DNA of 64,000 nt from Antedon bifida (taxonomy: Eukaryota > Echinodermata > Crinoidea > Comatulida > Antedonidae), in NCBI GenBank assembly GCA_963402885.1, contig OY727096.1:21557820-21621819 (forward strand), in the 5' to 3' direction. Each line of letters starts with the position of its first letter. Position 1 is the first letter of the stretch. The notes below the pieces were generated by a model that did not search any database, was not told the origin of the DNA, and saw only the letters and a list, made by a program, of their open reading frames with translations. The position numbers and the translations under genes were made by a program. Of the stretch, positions 11,775 to 24,200 are shown piece after piece.

Positions 11775-13200
11775 TACTTCTACCTTTAAATCTTGTTTAT
11801 ATCTATTGATTAGGTTGCTTCTACCTTTAAATCTTGTTTATATCTATTGATTAGGTTGCTTCTACCTTTAAATCTTGTTTATATCTATTGATTAGGTTAC
11901 TTCTACCTTTAAATCTTGTTTATATCTATTGATTAGGTTACTTCTACCTTTAAATCTTGTTTATATCTATTGATTAGGTTGCTTCTACCTTTAAATCTTG
12001 TTTATATCTATTGATTAGGTTGCTTCTACCTTTAAATCTTGTTTATATCTATTGATTAGGTTGCTTCTACCTTTAAATCTTGTTTATATCTATTGATTAG
12101 GTTACTTCTACCTTTAAATCTTGTTTATATCTATTGATTAGGTTACTTCTACCTTTAAATCTTGTTTATATCTATTGATTAGGTTACTTCTACCTTTAAA
12201 TCTTGTTTATATCTATTGATTAGGTTGCTTCTACCTTTAAATCTTGTTTATATCTATTGATTAGGTTACTTCTACCTTTAAATCTTGTTTATATCTATTG
12301 ATTAGGTTACTTCTACCTTTAAATCTTGTTTATATCTATTGATTAGGTTGCTTCTACCTTTAAATCTTGTTTATATTTATTGATTAGGTTACTTCTACCT
12401 TTAAATCTTGTTTATTTATTGATTAGGTTACTTCTACCTTTAAATCTTGTTTATTTATTGATTAGGTTACTTCTACCTTTAAATCTTGTTTATTTATTGA
12501 TTAGGTTACTTCTACCTTTAAATCTTGTTTATTTATTGATTAGGTTGCTTCTACCTTTAAATCTTGTTTATATCTATTGATTAGGTTGCTTCTACCTTTA
12601 AATCTTGTTTATATTTATTGATTAGGTTACTTCTACCTTTAAATCTTGTTTATTTATTGATTAGGTTACTTCTACCTTTAAATCTTGTTTATATCTATTG
12701 ATTAGGTTACTTCTACCTTTAAATCTTGTTTATCTATTGATTAGGTTGCTTCTACCTTTAAATCTTGTTTATATCTATTGATTAGGTTACTTCTAGCTTT
12801 AAATCTTGTTTATATCTATTGATTAGGTTACTTCTACCTTTAAATCTTGTTTATCTATTGATTAGGTTGCTTCTACCTTTAAATCTTGTTTATATCTATT
12901 GATTAGGTTACTTCTAGCTTTAAATCTTGTTTATATCTATTGATTAGGTTACTTCTACCTTTAAATCTTGTTTATATCTATTGATTAGGTTGCTTCTACC
13001 TTTAAATCTTGTTTATATCTATTGATTAGGTTACTTCTACCTTTAAATCTTGTTTATATCTATTGATTAGGTTGCTTCTACCTTTAAATCTTGTTTATAT
13101 CTATTGATTAGGTTGCTTCTACCTTTAAATCTTGTTTATATCTATTGATTAGGTTACTTCTACCTTTAAATCTTGTTTATATCTATTGATTAGGTTGCTT
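11775..13200. repeat. 41-bp minisatellite (about 35 units) covering the 3' end of the iPLA2 gene
   Basis: Unit GGTTACTTCTACCTTTAAAT followed by CTTGTTTATATCTATTGATTA (41 bp). 39-bp and 37-bp variants lack part of TATATC, and A/G (TTACTT/TTGCTT) and C/G (TACC/TAGC) variants occur. Units are otherwise almost identical, indicating recent expansion and homogenisation. The open frame at 12380-12580 is only the 39-bp subtype read as a 13-residue repeat. The last unit overlaps the stop codon of the iPLA2 gene at 13190-13192. Confidence 0.95.
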
Positions 13201-16200
13201 TTAATATCGAAACCATCTTTCTGATCTTGTTTTCATTTTTTTTAATGTAACACTCTGTTTCCCAAAGAATCTTCAGAAGCTTAATATCATCTGACTCGTC
13301 CAAAGGCATGTCAACAGAAATCGGTGGGCTGAACCGAAAGTATGGAATCTGTAACGAGCCACACCAGGCTTGAGACCGGTCTACAGAACGGTTGACAGAG
13401 TCGGTAAGCTGTAATTAAATAAATCAGAACATGTGTTTAAACTGCGAATAATTTTATTATGATGATCGAACCAAAGATTGATGATTAATACTGTAGTGAG
13501 GGAGAATATTGTACGATCACAACTCACACATTTAATATAAAGCTCTGTCTATACTATCAAACTAGTTGGCATAGTAGTTGGATATAACCATGCCTTTCGC
13601 AAAAAACACAAAACACATAATTTTAGCTCAAAGACATTTTCATTTACAGTATATGTTTCATTCACGTGCCTGTAGAGCTAGATAATTCAGTTATTAAATG
13701 GTGTAATTTATTGTAATCTTGTTAATTAATGAACTAATGTGTTAGGGTTAAACATTTGTGTCACTTTGTGAAAACGCAAAATCCATTTCACGCGCGTTGT
13801 GTCTGTAGCAACATCAGTGTCACTTCGTGGTGTCACCGATGATATATGGGCACACCACATAAAGTTTGATAGTATAGACAGAGCTTTAGTTACTGAGGAT
13901 TTTGATGTAGTACATACCAGTTCTACAGACATCTGTCCCAAAGATGCAGCACCCATTGCAGCATTGATTAAATTTAGAGGACTATCTGGTCTCATAATAT
14001 CTATCTTCTTAACAGTCTTGCGAGGGACTACACCAGTACCAATAGACAACACCAGTCCAGTAGACTTGGTTGGCAAATTCTGTATAAATAAAAAGTTACA
14101 CAATTGATTATGCATCGCACAAAATAACTGCAATATGAGTGGGCCTAATTATTGCCTGTAAACATTGAAAGCCTAAGGTCTATGGTCTGCCTGGCTTCTA
14201 AGCATCGAATCCTGCTACCAGAGCATACTGTAGGCCTACATGTCAAACACTACAAATTGATATTGTTAAAAATAAAGAATAACACAAAGTTTCAAATGAA
14301 ATAGGTTTACTTTTACCTTCATTTTCTTTTCAATGTAATGTTCCTGAATTTCAGTCATAGCATCCAGTGTTGGGTTATTAGCTATCAAGCCACCATCAAG
14401 ATAGCGGCCCATTGCATTAAAATATGTTGGTGCTGCCCCACTTGCCCTGGCAGCCTGCCATAACAATTGATCTAAAAACAATATTAACGACTCATATCAA
14501 ATCAGTATTTCACTCCCTATTACAATAAAAAGTTCTATCAATGATGAATAATTAAATAAATTATTTTAATAAAACTTTCTACTTGAAAATGTAATTTGAG
14601 ATGAGAGTCTGTGGCCGGTTTCACCAATCACACTTAAGTGAGATATATCCCTTAAATAAATTTCACTTAACTCAATAAATATTTCCCTTAAATTGTATTC
14701 TCTTAGATAGGAGATTTTGTTAATTTTAAAGGCCAGGTGCGGGCAAAAAATTTCTATTGATCATACATTCCAATAATTATCGATCTATAGTTTCCCCTAT
14801 GTTTCATAATTTTTGGGATTTTATTTGTGTTACACGAGCTTGTTGAAAAAAAGCACTTTCTTATCAGTGGGGGGATAGTTCAAATTACACAGTAAAATCT
14901 CTATTCTTTTGTACACACATTTTGTAAATAGAGCGGCATTTTAAAAAGCTATGAAAACTAAACGGTGTGGTAAAAAATTTTATCAGATGACTAAATATAG
15001 GTAATATAACTTGAATTTTACATTTCCGGTATTTTTATTCAACTTCAGATTTTTATTTTCATGTTATAGCAAAAATTATCCACCGTATATCCACCATCTT
15101 TTTTCACCTTCTAGGGAGTCACCAGACATGTTATTACATTAGGTTAACTACCTAACTACTGAAAAAAGTATTCCTGGTTTTTATGGCAGAATATTGCCAA
15201 ATTTTGTATTTGACCATATTAAGGGAAATTCATGTTTTTTCGTCTTGATTTCTGTTACAAATATTTGATTTATGTACAATTAACCAGATATTATATTTAA
15301 AATTCATGCCTGTACCTGAGCTTTAAGAGTAAGTGTTTCCCTTAGCCTAAGTGGGAATGGTAAATACAGCCTCTGGAGGCTAGGTTCTTTACTGTATTAT
15401 TCCAGGTATGCACTTGCCTTTATAATGAGCTGGAGGTTGAAAGGGTTCACTATGAGCTGCTGCATGAGTAGAGGACGTGCACGGTGCCTCGTAGTTACGA
15501 AAGAAGTGAAGTACAGGTGGAATTCGGTCAGCTACAACGCATGAAACGAGAACTCTTGAATAGATACAGTAAATTAGTTAGTTTTGTATAAAGTACTGTA
15601 TAAAGCTCTGTCTACACTATTTTATGTCACAAAAAAATGATGTGCCCAATTATGGACATGATGATGTCATAATCACTACCACGTTCGGGCATATTACTAC
15701 CATATTTAGGCACATATTTGGTCAAACTAGTTTGATAGTGTAGACGACAAACACAATTTATGTTTAAATTACTTGTTGTATGAGGTTGATCTTCTTTTAC
15801 TCACTTTGGTTTTTCAAAAGAATCCATTTTGGCTTCCTCTCCAAAGAAATCCTTGAGAAACGTTTCAAATTTTTCCTTTTTGTAAGGCCGGGTTCCCTGA
15901 AACACCTCATCCTTTAAACGGAAGTAGAGTTTGCGGCATTCTATCAAACTATATCCTAAATAGCAAAGCATGTTAAAGTAAGTGACACCTTCATATCTTA
16001 CCCAATTTTTTTTTTTAAACACCCATGAAATTGTGGTTGCCCATAATATGCGATTGTGGTCACCCATAATGTCATTTTGGTCACCCATAATATGTCACTA
16101 GGTATACCCATATGCCATTTTGGTAGCCTATGCCATTTTAATAGCTCATAATTGGTCTTTTTGGTAACAACTTAGCTGCATGCTTTTAACATAAAGTTAT

Positions 16201-19200
16201 TTTCTTTTGTTAGAGGGTGTTCATTTTCATAATCCTACAACACACGTCAATGGATGATGAGTTGGTTAGCTAACAAAATGTAAAATATTGTGACGAACCT
16301 TTTCCCAGAGCAAGAGCCAATATTCCACCAGTACTTGTACCAACAATCCAATCAAATAACTCATTGATTGGACGACCAGCTACCTTCTCTATTGCCATTA
16401 ATATCTGTACAAGAATCAGTCCACGAATACCGCCCCCATCTAGACATAACACAGTCTCCTTACTACGCTCTGATTTGACACCATCTACAGACACATTGTT
16501 TTGCTTTTGTATTGCTTGGGTAAACATGTCTATATATTCTTCAAAAACTATTCACAAAAAAAAACACATATTTTACAAATTTATGTTGGTTTATCATGAC
16601 ATCATTAAAGTACTGTAACAGCATAAAAATAACAATTGTAGTCAAAGTTGGAATTTTCTTGGTAAAAATTGCTGGCCAAATTAAATTCAGTGTGATCAAG
16701 GCCTTTGCTTGTGAACATGTGAGGAATTTCCGAGAAAAATAAAAAAAAAACTAACCGTTGTGGCATTTATTATCCATGATATCCAGTTTGTCAGGTTCTT
16801 TTCCATTATATGAGCCATTGTGTGCACATCCTTTGCTACAGTCCATAGGCTTAGGGCATCGCTGAGCACCTGCAGTGTGCAGTATGCAAATTAATTCACC
16901 TGATTTAAATAATGGATTGTAGTACTGAGCAGCAGCTAGATGACGCGGTGTTTCTCCTGAATTGTTAACAATATTTAAATCTGCTCCGAAAACTACCAAT
17001 GCATACACCATATCAACTGAACCAGCCTGAAAAAAAAGCATAACTGCCGTTATAAACAAATATATAGTGTCAGTGTATCTTGAGACATGCAAATGCAATC
17101 AAATGTCAACACACAAAAAAGCCCTTGAGGTGTGCCATTTACAGCCCATGAGGTGTGCAATTTACAGCCCACTAACTTAAAAGTAGAACTTTAACAAGAT
17201 CAAGATACAAACACAGCACACCAAAAACACACCAAATGTTGTAGTACACCTGTAATTTTCAAAAGACAAGGCCTGTTATTGCTATTGCTTCCATCGTTGA
17301 TGCTATATCATGCGATAGAAAATAAGTAGAGACTGTATTATACATGAGTATCTTACCTTGACGGCTGTGTGTAATGGTGAATCACCATTCAATGCTTTAA
17401 TAGACGGGTCAGCACCTGCACACAGCAGAGCCATCAAGCATGGAAAACGCTGTCTTCTCACCATAATATGCAGAGCAGTATCTCCACTCTTACTCACTGC
17501 ATCAATGTCGCAATCATACTTTAAGATAACATCTACAAAGCTCTGTTCTTTGGCCCAGTGTAATGGTGTCCCTCCATGTTTGTTATCACGGACATATCCC
17601 TGCTTTGGATTGGCTTGTAAAATAGCTTCAGAAGTCCTAAATAAAATGCAGTTATTTGATTTGATTTGTACATAAAGCATGTGGTTTTTGAAAACGTAAA
17701 TCAGACTTATATTTACTTTACTTACATGCTTTGTATGTAAAGCCTTGTCTACACTATCAAACTTTATGTGACAAAAACATGTGATGTGCCCATATATATA
17801 TGGGTACATCACACTCTATTTGTCAAAATATATATATTGCAACAGACTATGCCTCGGTTTTTAGAAAAATTGATATATTGGGGCATCACAAAGCTTATTA
17901 GAATCTAAAGTCATCTTTATTTTCAATATGGCCAGCTGAAATATTAAATAGCATAGCTCAATTTCTGAGTGCATAGTGTATTTTGATATAGTGATTTCAC
18001 TTTAATTGAACTATATTATAAAACTTTATTAAAAACGTTCTTATACATTATACATTACCTCAACTGATTCTTTTTTAAAACATGATGGATGGGATAACCA
18101 AGCTCATCTGCCACATCCACTGTTGCATTGTTTGTCAGCAGTACATCTGAGCTGTAGAAGTTCCCCACCTTGCAGGCAACGAGCAGTGGCGTTTCATTTT
18201 CATTGTTTACACGGTTAATGCCTTTCTTGCTATGCTTCAGTAACATCTACAAATACAAATTTAGTATTAATGTGACATATATACTGTATGCGTGTTAAAT
18301 GCCTTTATAACATTTTAAAATATCACATACACTACTGTATGTAAATGGTGAACAACCTTGTATTTTACTGGGATCTTTGAGAATTAAAGATGATGTATAG
18401 CCGAGAAAATGTGTTAATCAGGGACTTTCCATAAGGATGTACCCAGCTTAAGAAAGTACAACCCTATTAGAACCTCTATAATCTAGAGTACATAGCACAG
18501 ATTAAGTAGTTACCGTTGTTATAGATTCGCTATCACTCTGTAACCTTGCAGCATAGTGGTACACATTATCACCCTTATCATCAGCAATATCCGTTAGAGC
18601 ATTGTTTAGCATTAGGTCACGTACTAGACAGATATTCTTTGTCTCAACTGCCAGATGAAATGGCGTCTTGCACTTATCACAGGCCTGGCTGTTGATATGG
18701 CTATGGATAGAATTAATGTTTACATTGGTATTAACTTGGTGATTAATGTATGTAGTCATATTTACAACCCTGCCCCTTCACAAATACCTTTTCCCACTGC
18801 ACACACTAAAACATACAGTAAATTGAAAAAAATAAACCAAGGTTATGCAACTCAATTATTAACCCAAATGTGCTCGATTTAAACATAATGAATGCATAGC
18901 ATAGCAAGCTCTGTCTACACAATCAAACTTTGTGATGTGACATCATATAATCACTACCCTATTTCGCCACATCACACTTTTTCTGTCAAACTAGTTTCAT
19001 AGTGTAGACAGAGCTTTACAAGATATCGTAAAAAAAGCTAATTAATTTTAAGAGACTTACATTAAAATATCAGGTTTTTGAAAACAACCAGCAGCACTAA
19101 CATGAATGCCAATGTGCGCAACCGACCAATCAGGATGCTCTCTCAAACAGTCACAAATTGCTTGCAGCTTTTCTACATTTGTGCATTTACTGGATGCTTT

Positions 19201-19972
19201 GTATAATAACGGGACTTTTTCAGTAACCAGCTTAAACATTTGTTCAGCTTTTTGAGAGTTTTGATAACGAAAAAGGCTGAAAATATTAAAAGGCTTCATT
19301 ATTGCAATGCATTAGATGTTCTCTCCTACACACTACGTTTAGCTGCCATTAAGCAGACGACACGGGTGCTGTGTCAACCAGATACAGATCTGCCATGATA
19401 ACTCTGCAGGGGTGGATCCAGCATTATAGATTAGGAGGGTGGGGCTAAGTATTTCATAAATGATAAAAACGATCTGTCACTCAAGTTGCAGAAAAATAAA
19501 AAGTCATTATTTTATATTTTTTAATTTTAGGAGGGACTAAAGCCTGTTTAGCGCCCCCTAAATCCGCGCCTGCTCTGTGCTCGCTTTCAAAGATGCACTA
19601 AGTCAAGAGAACAAGAGTTAATTGTGTATACTGATTTACAGTCATTACCTTAAGATGTTTTTTAAACAATTTTAAAAACTAAAAGTTGGGTCTTCAATAA
19701 CTATCAGGGCTTTCTGAAAAAATATAATGGAAATAGTTTTAAAATTGAAACCTGAATGTTTGTTCAGAAACTGTTCTATCATTCAATAAACATTCCAACA
19801 CATCTTTGTTCTTGTACAGCTTGACAGGGCCATTGTTGATCACTAACTTCCAGGTGGCAGTCCTACTATCACAGTCATCTAATTTGCGTACTTTGGTATA
19901 GTATATGTCAGGTTTTGGTACGCTGTTTAGGACTGATGTTACAGCTTCCTCAAACATCTGAGTCCAATCCAT
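13190..19972 (-). CDS. PLA2G6: Calcium-independent phospholipase A2 (iPLA2-beta / PLA2G6 type), 12 coding exons
   Basis: Exons in transcription order are 19972-19752, 19276-19061, 18700-18514, 18246-18059, 17636-17357, 17026-16756, 16547-16299, 15955-15805, 15554-15418, 14471-14317, 14079-13918 and 13408-13190. They total 2436 nt (811 aa; the vertebrate long form is about 806). Residues 1 to about 140 are the N-terminal region, and ankyrin repeats occupy about 140-400 (for example [31 protein letters not shown]). The patatin-like lipase domain follows. It has the nucleotide-binding-like loop DGGGIRG (about 491-497), nucleophile motif GTSTGG with Ser about 526, and catalytic Asp in DGGLIANNP at about 659, forming a Ser-Asp dyad. 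The enzyme hydrolyses the sn-2 acyl bond of phospholipids without Ca2+, in membrane remodelling. The exon 9 donor is GC rather than GT. Exon 3 could start 12 nt later (18688) at a second in-frame AG. The stop codon lies in the adjoining minisatellite. Confidence 0.96.
13537..13887. mobile_element. MITE copy 5 (AAGCTCTGTC family), long form
   Basis: The left end AAAGCTCTGTCTATACTATC (13539) and the right end ATAAAGTTTGATAGTATAGACAGAGCTTTA are inverted and share the same T variant (CTATAC/GTATAG), so they belong together. About 250 bp of extra sequence lies between them, including a pair of CACTTCGTG/CACTTTGTG words. TA flanks both ends. It lies in the last intron of the iPLA2 gene. Confidence 0.7.
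14632..15372. mobile_element. Non-autonomous DNA transposon with GGCCGGTTTCACCA-type TIRs
   Basis: The left end GGCCGGTTTCACCAATCACA is matched by the inverted right end (GGCTGTATTTACCATTCCCA when reversed), both followed by CTTA-rich words. The 740-bp interior is AT-rich with no coding capacity. It lies in the iPLA2 intron between the exons at 15554-15418 and 14471-14317. A possible TCTG target duplication is too short to prove. Confidence 0.6.
15600..15745. mobile_element. MITE copy 6 (AAGCTCTGTC family)
   Basis: Left end AAAGCTCTGTCTACACTATT; interior with GATGTGCCCAATTATGGACA and CTACCATATTTAGGCACATA; right end AGTTTGATAGTGTAGAC, missing its last eight bases. Confidence 0.8.
17121..17275. 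mobile_element. Second MITE family (CAGGCCTTGTCTTTT), 5'-truncated copy
   Basis: It shares the words CCCTTGAGGTGTGC, ATTTACAGCCC, CAGCACACC and GTAATTTTCAAAAGACAAGGCCTG with the complete copy at 31382-31591. Only the right TIR is kept. It lies in an iPLA2 intron. Confidence 0.65.
17741..17830. mobile_element. MITE copy 7 (AAGCTCTGTC family), partial
   Basis: Left end AAAGCCTTGTCTACACTATC, then ACTTTATGTGACAAAAACA and GGGTACATCACACTCTATTT; the right terminus is lost after TTGTCAAAATA. Confidence 0.7.
18904..19018. mobile_element. MITE copy 8 (AAGCTCTGTC family)
   Basis: Left end CAAGCTCTGTCTACACAATC and right end GTTTCATAGTGTAGACAGAGCTTTA, with CGCCACATCACACTTTTTC between. It lies in the iPLA2 intron between exons 2 and 3. 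Confidence 0.8.
19407..19572. mobile_element. hAT-like MITE, 166 bp
   Basis: Termini CAGGGGTGGATCCAGC and (inverted) CAGGCGCGGATTTAGG are near-identical TIRs of the CAGNGGCGGATCCAG type seen in hAT elements. CTCTG is repeated directly at both flanks (19402-19406 and 19573-19577). There is no coding sequence. It lies in the first coding intron of the iPLA2 gene. Confidence 0.65.
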
Positions 19973-21201
19973 TGTCTCTGAAAAAAAGGCATTTTTATTG
20001 AGTTGAAATTAATTATTATTATTATCTTTCACTTGTTTTCACATTTTGAGACTTTTGTTTTTGGGATTCACAAATTCAGGAGCCAATACAGTAGTTGCTA
20101 AGCAAGTGGGCGGTGTAGTGTTTGATGGTTTTGGAGGCGGTGAATCTCCACATTTTCTATAAAAAAAGTTTTATTAGTTGTACGCTTTATAAGTACATAC
20201 AAGTAACAAAGTATCGTGATCGCACACACCCACCTTTTTTGCCAAATCTAGCGGTTAGCAATAGTATTAATCTTCTTGGCCTAAATAAGCCACTACAAAC
20301 CTCTACTGTACTAATACTATTCTACTTCTAGGCTACTACCTACCTACATAACTATTACTAAGAAAGAGCTAGTTGCACAGTCAGTAGTCCACTATCTAGG
20401 TAGTAGTAGAGTAGGCTCCTTCCTACCCTACACTGCACTGTAAGTTACAGTTACACTTTACATTTTAATTACAAAAAACACAGGTAGCCTACTAATACTA
20501 CTACTAGCACTGTACTGACTGCTGAGCATTATTAGCCTAACCAATAATTAAATTGCAACTGCCTAAATACTGTTTTCTGTAAATAAAAACATTGCATACG
20601 TTTATTTATCTAATTTTTGACAAGAAACAAGAAACCACTTGCTGCTGCAGAAAAAATGTGGTTTAATCGTTAAATCACTCAAGCGTAGTTCCGACAACAA
20701 AGCCTTACCTTTAAAAGTGGGCGGAGCATCTGTGTGTTGCCGGAACTACTGCACGCTTGATTGATTTTATTTCTGTATTATCTTTTTATTTTGAATGATG
20801 ATGATGAAGTAACATGATATTAATACATACAGATCATTATTACAGTGCATTTCCATTCTAAATCTAACCTAAACAAGACATTATACTATTAATATAGGTG
20901 AAGTATTTTGATATCATTTATTTGAAGAGTAGACCATGTAATGAATTAGAAGCAGTTTTAGCTTGTTTGTTATAGAATTTTGTTAAAAGTGTAGATGTAG
21001 AGTGTAGCCTACTAAATTGTCTCAGCATTAGAAGGAAGTATAGCAAACCATCCTTCAAGGCTTCATGTTGGTCAATTGATGGTTAATTCAAAAGGCAATA
21101 AATAAGTCGCCGTCAATTAGGTAGATTTAATTTAATGAATCAAACTATTTTTCAAAATGTATTGATTTCTGTTTTTCTTTTTTTGAAATAGCATAGTCGT
21201 T
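19973..21201. promoter_or_regulatory. Head-to-head spacer between the iPLA2 and GLRX-DEP-DUF547 genes
   Basis: The two coding starts diverge across about 1.2 kb. On the plus side an acceptor (TTGAAATAG) at 21191 shows that at least one 5' non-coding exon lies upstream of the ATG at 21202. On the minus side a donor-like AAAG/GTAAGG near 20709 could end a non-coding exon of the iPLA2 gene. A CTAC/TAGTAG-rich stretch at 20310-20530 and a palindrome at 20679-20760 are the notable sequences. Bidirectional promoter activity is inferred from layout only. Confidence 0.45.
20679..20760. repeat. Inverted repeat in the divergent promoter region
   Basis: TCAAGCGTAGTTCCGACAACA on the left is answered by TGTTGCCGGAACTACTGCACGCTTGA on the right, with one 5-bp insertion. 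The 35-bp spacer holds TTAAAAGTGGGCGGAGC, a GC-box-like word. Confidence 0.6.
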
Positions 21202-24200
21202 ATGGTTTACAACGGTAGAGTACTAGTATACTCAATTGTAGGCTGCCCTCATTGTAAAAATGCAAAGGCGAGTCTCACTGAGCGTGGTATTCCGTACACT
21301 GATATCAGCTTGGATATGTACCCAGAGAGTGTCCGAGAAGATGTGATGAAACGGACCGGCAAGACGACAGTTCCGCAAATATTCTTTAATGCTATTTATA
21401 TTGGTGGAAATGAAGAACTACAAAAGTTTGTGAGTTATCATTCCATTTTGCACCTATCATCATCATCATCATAGTGGAGCTGTAGCTGGTTAACATGCTT
21501 GCCTTCTAATCCCACCATTATCACCATCATATCACCATCATCACCACCATCATCATTATCATCATATCACCATCATCATCATCCTATAATTGTCATGCCC
21601 AATATTTATATATTGATGAAAGGACAAGGTTCTGTCATTATCATAATCCTCAATCATTATAATCACCATGACTATTAATGATTCATTTCCATCACCCATG
21701 AATTAATCATTCATAATATGATATTCATTAAATTCATCTTCACAGAACTGAATTTTACACGTTAATAATTTAACAATGGATTAAAACACTAAACAAACTA
21801 ATAATATAAAGGAGAGAAAGCCCCCAAAAACACACAGAATCAAACACAATCACTTTGTAACAACTGCAAATTAAATATCATTATTTGTTAAAGATTGCAG
21901 ATAAGAAACGATTTCAGGAACTCCTTCAGGAGGTAGTAAACAATGAACCGCCAGCTGATGCTCCTCAACCACCGGACGAGGCTACAATGTTATCGTCATC
22001 AGGTAACCTCTTAAGTACTTGGCAAAATTGATTGTAATTTTCGTGGATTAAAATAAAAGAATGAATGAATATACAATGAATGAATGAATGAATACTTGCA
22101 CTAAATTAATGAGTAATAATCCTAAGTATTATTCTTCATAGGTTTTAATTGTTTATAAGCAGGATGTAATGCATTGACATTGCCTTACCCTAATAACCTT
22201 CAAACTCTGTCAATATGCACCAAGTCATGCAATATACAGTATATTCTGGTTGTACCTGTAAAGATATCCAGTCACTGATACCCACAGCATTGTCATTTTT
22301 GCCTTTGGATTTATATATGATGAAGGGCTAGTGTTGCCCAAAAGCTCTGTTAACTTTTTTGGCTGTTTTACTTTATCGTTTTGAGCTTTTCGCTTTATTT
22401 TTTGTATCTCCATTGAGATCCAGCCACTGATCATTTTTTCAGTAATTTGCCTTTGGATTTATATATATATATATAAATTAATTAATTAAATTTCAGTATA
22501 TCACAGGGCGGTTTAGAATTAATGTTCTTTGCCTGATTTGTTTATATATATATATATATATATATAGACGGTCCGAGTCTCAGTTGGGGCGACTTTTTCT
22601 CATTCTCACGTATATACATACAGTCAACTCCCCCCAATATCGGACACCTTTGGGCTGGCCAAATATGTCTAGTTTTCCGGTAAAGTCTAGTATTGGGAAT
22701 GTGTTTTTAATGGTAAAAATAAATTTGGGACCCTTAGTACTCAAGAAAAGTCTGGTATTGGGAGAGAATACAATAATTAAATGTCTTTTCTTTTGCAAAT
22801 AGTGCCTACCACCAAATATTATAGGCCAATGAATAGTCTGAGTTTTGAGAAATGCTTATGATTTATGGTTTAAAGTGTGAGCATGAGAGGTAACGGTATG
22901 TGAGACTTTGGCATGTTAAGCTGGTAATAAAGAACTAATACTAATTGAATTAATATAGCTTAAAATAATCCTTTTTTAAACAATCCATCTTTTATGTTAT
23001 AGCTGAAATAGATTTGACATGTGAACGTGATGAATATGCTCAGCTTGTGTATGAACTGAGGCTTAGTGGGTTAATCACTGATCGGCGTAAAGGCCTGCAC
23101 ACATATAAACACACCTTTGTTGGCAAAGAGTTTGTAGATTGGGTGGTTAAAAACAAAGGTGTAGGTAAGATTTATTTATCATTTTTAAGATATTCAGTAC
23201 ACTAAACCAGCAGTAGCCAGAACCATCCACAATTCCACCACCCCATCCAAACCCACAACAAAACTCATAGTCTCAGTCATAGAACAATGCTGCCATGTGA
23301 ACAGCCCTATGTTATATAATAAAATTATATAAAGGTTGTCTCTATGGTCTTATTAGCCCTCCCCCTCATCCAGCAACTTCTCATTTCTTCAGATCGTGCC
23401 AAAGCAGTGGAGATGGGTCAAACGTTATTGGAGCAAAAGTTTGGACATAAAATAAAAGGAAAATCTGAGCACTTCCAAGATGATGAAAATCTTTACAGAC
23501 TAATTGAGAATGATGAATCAATGGCACTGAACTCAGGCTTGCCCTCTGATTGCCCTCCTCGCCCTGGTAAGTCAATTATGCACGTATTGCAACTGTACAG
23601 GCTAGCTTTCCTAGTGTAGGCTCTAGATGACAATTCGACTTAATATTGGTAGAAATAAGACTTAAATATTGGTAAAAAGATAAATAATACCTTGTATTCT
23701 TTTTTCAATAGCTGGTGAAATTGGAGAGATCCTCCGTCGATTAATTCTGAATATTTTCAACGAGTTTTTGAGTGAAGATGGAAAGGTAGATATACTGTAT
23801 TAAACTGCAAACTGTTGGTAATCGTTACCACATCTTCCTGTCTGAAGTTATCAAGCAGGAAATCATCCTTATTATAACAAAATTTTAAGACAAGCCCTCA
23901 AAATTATTTACATTCTTAAATATATTTTAATATATTTAAGAATGTAAACAATTTTGAGGGCTTGTCTTAAAATGCTATAAAAACTCAAATGCCAACTCCA
24001 AATTGCTTGATACCTTAATAATAATTTATATAGCGCATATATCCACTAACGTGCTCAAGGCACTAGAAACCACATAATGTAGATTCTAGATGGTGATTTT
24101 GTTTAATATTGATAAAAAGAAGAACAGGTTGGCACACATGCCATGCCATTACAAAAAAATTAAAAAACATCCACTAGAGAATCAATAACTAGAGACTAAG

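Noticed and set aside
12380-12580. Leucine-rich 66-aa protein (LLLPLNLVYLLIR repeats)
   Set aside because: Product of reading 39-bp minisatellite units in one frame; it ends where the 41-bp unit resumes.
11775-13200. CRISPR-like array of regularly spaced repeats
   Set aside because: Units are contiguous 41-bp copies with no unique spacers; it is a minisatellite in an animal genome.
13799-14107. 102-aa plus frame opposite the iPLA2 exon
   Set aside because: Antisense shadow of the exon at 13918-14079 plus a MITE.
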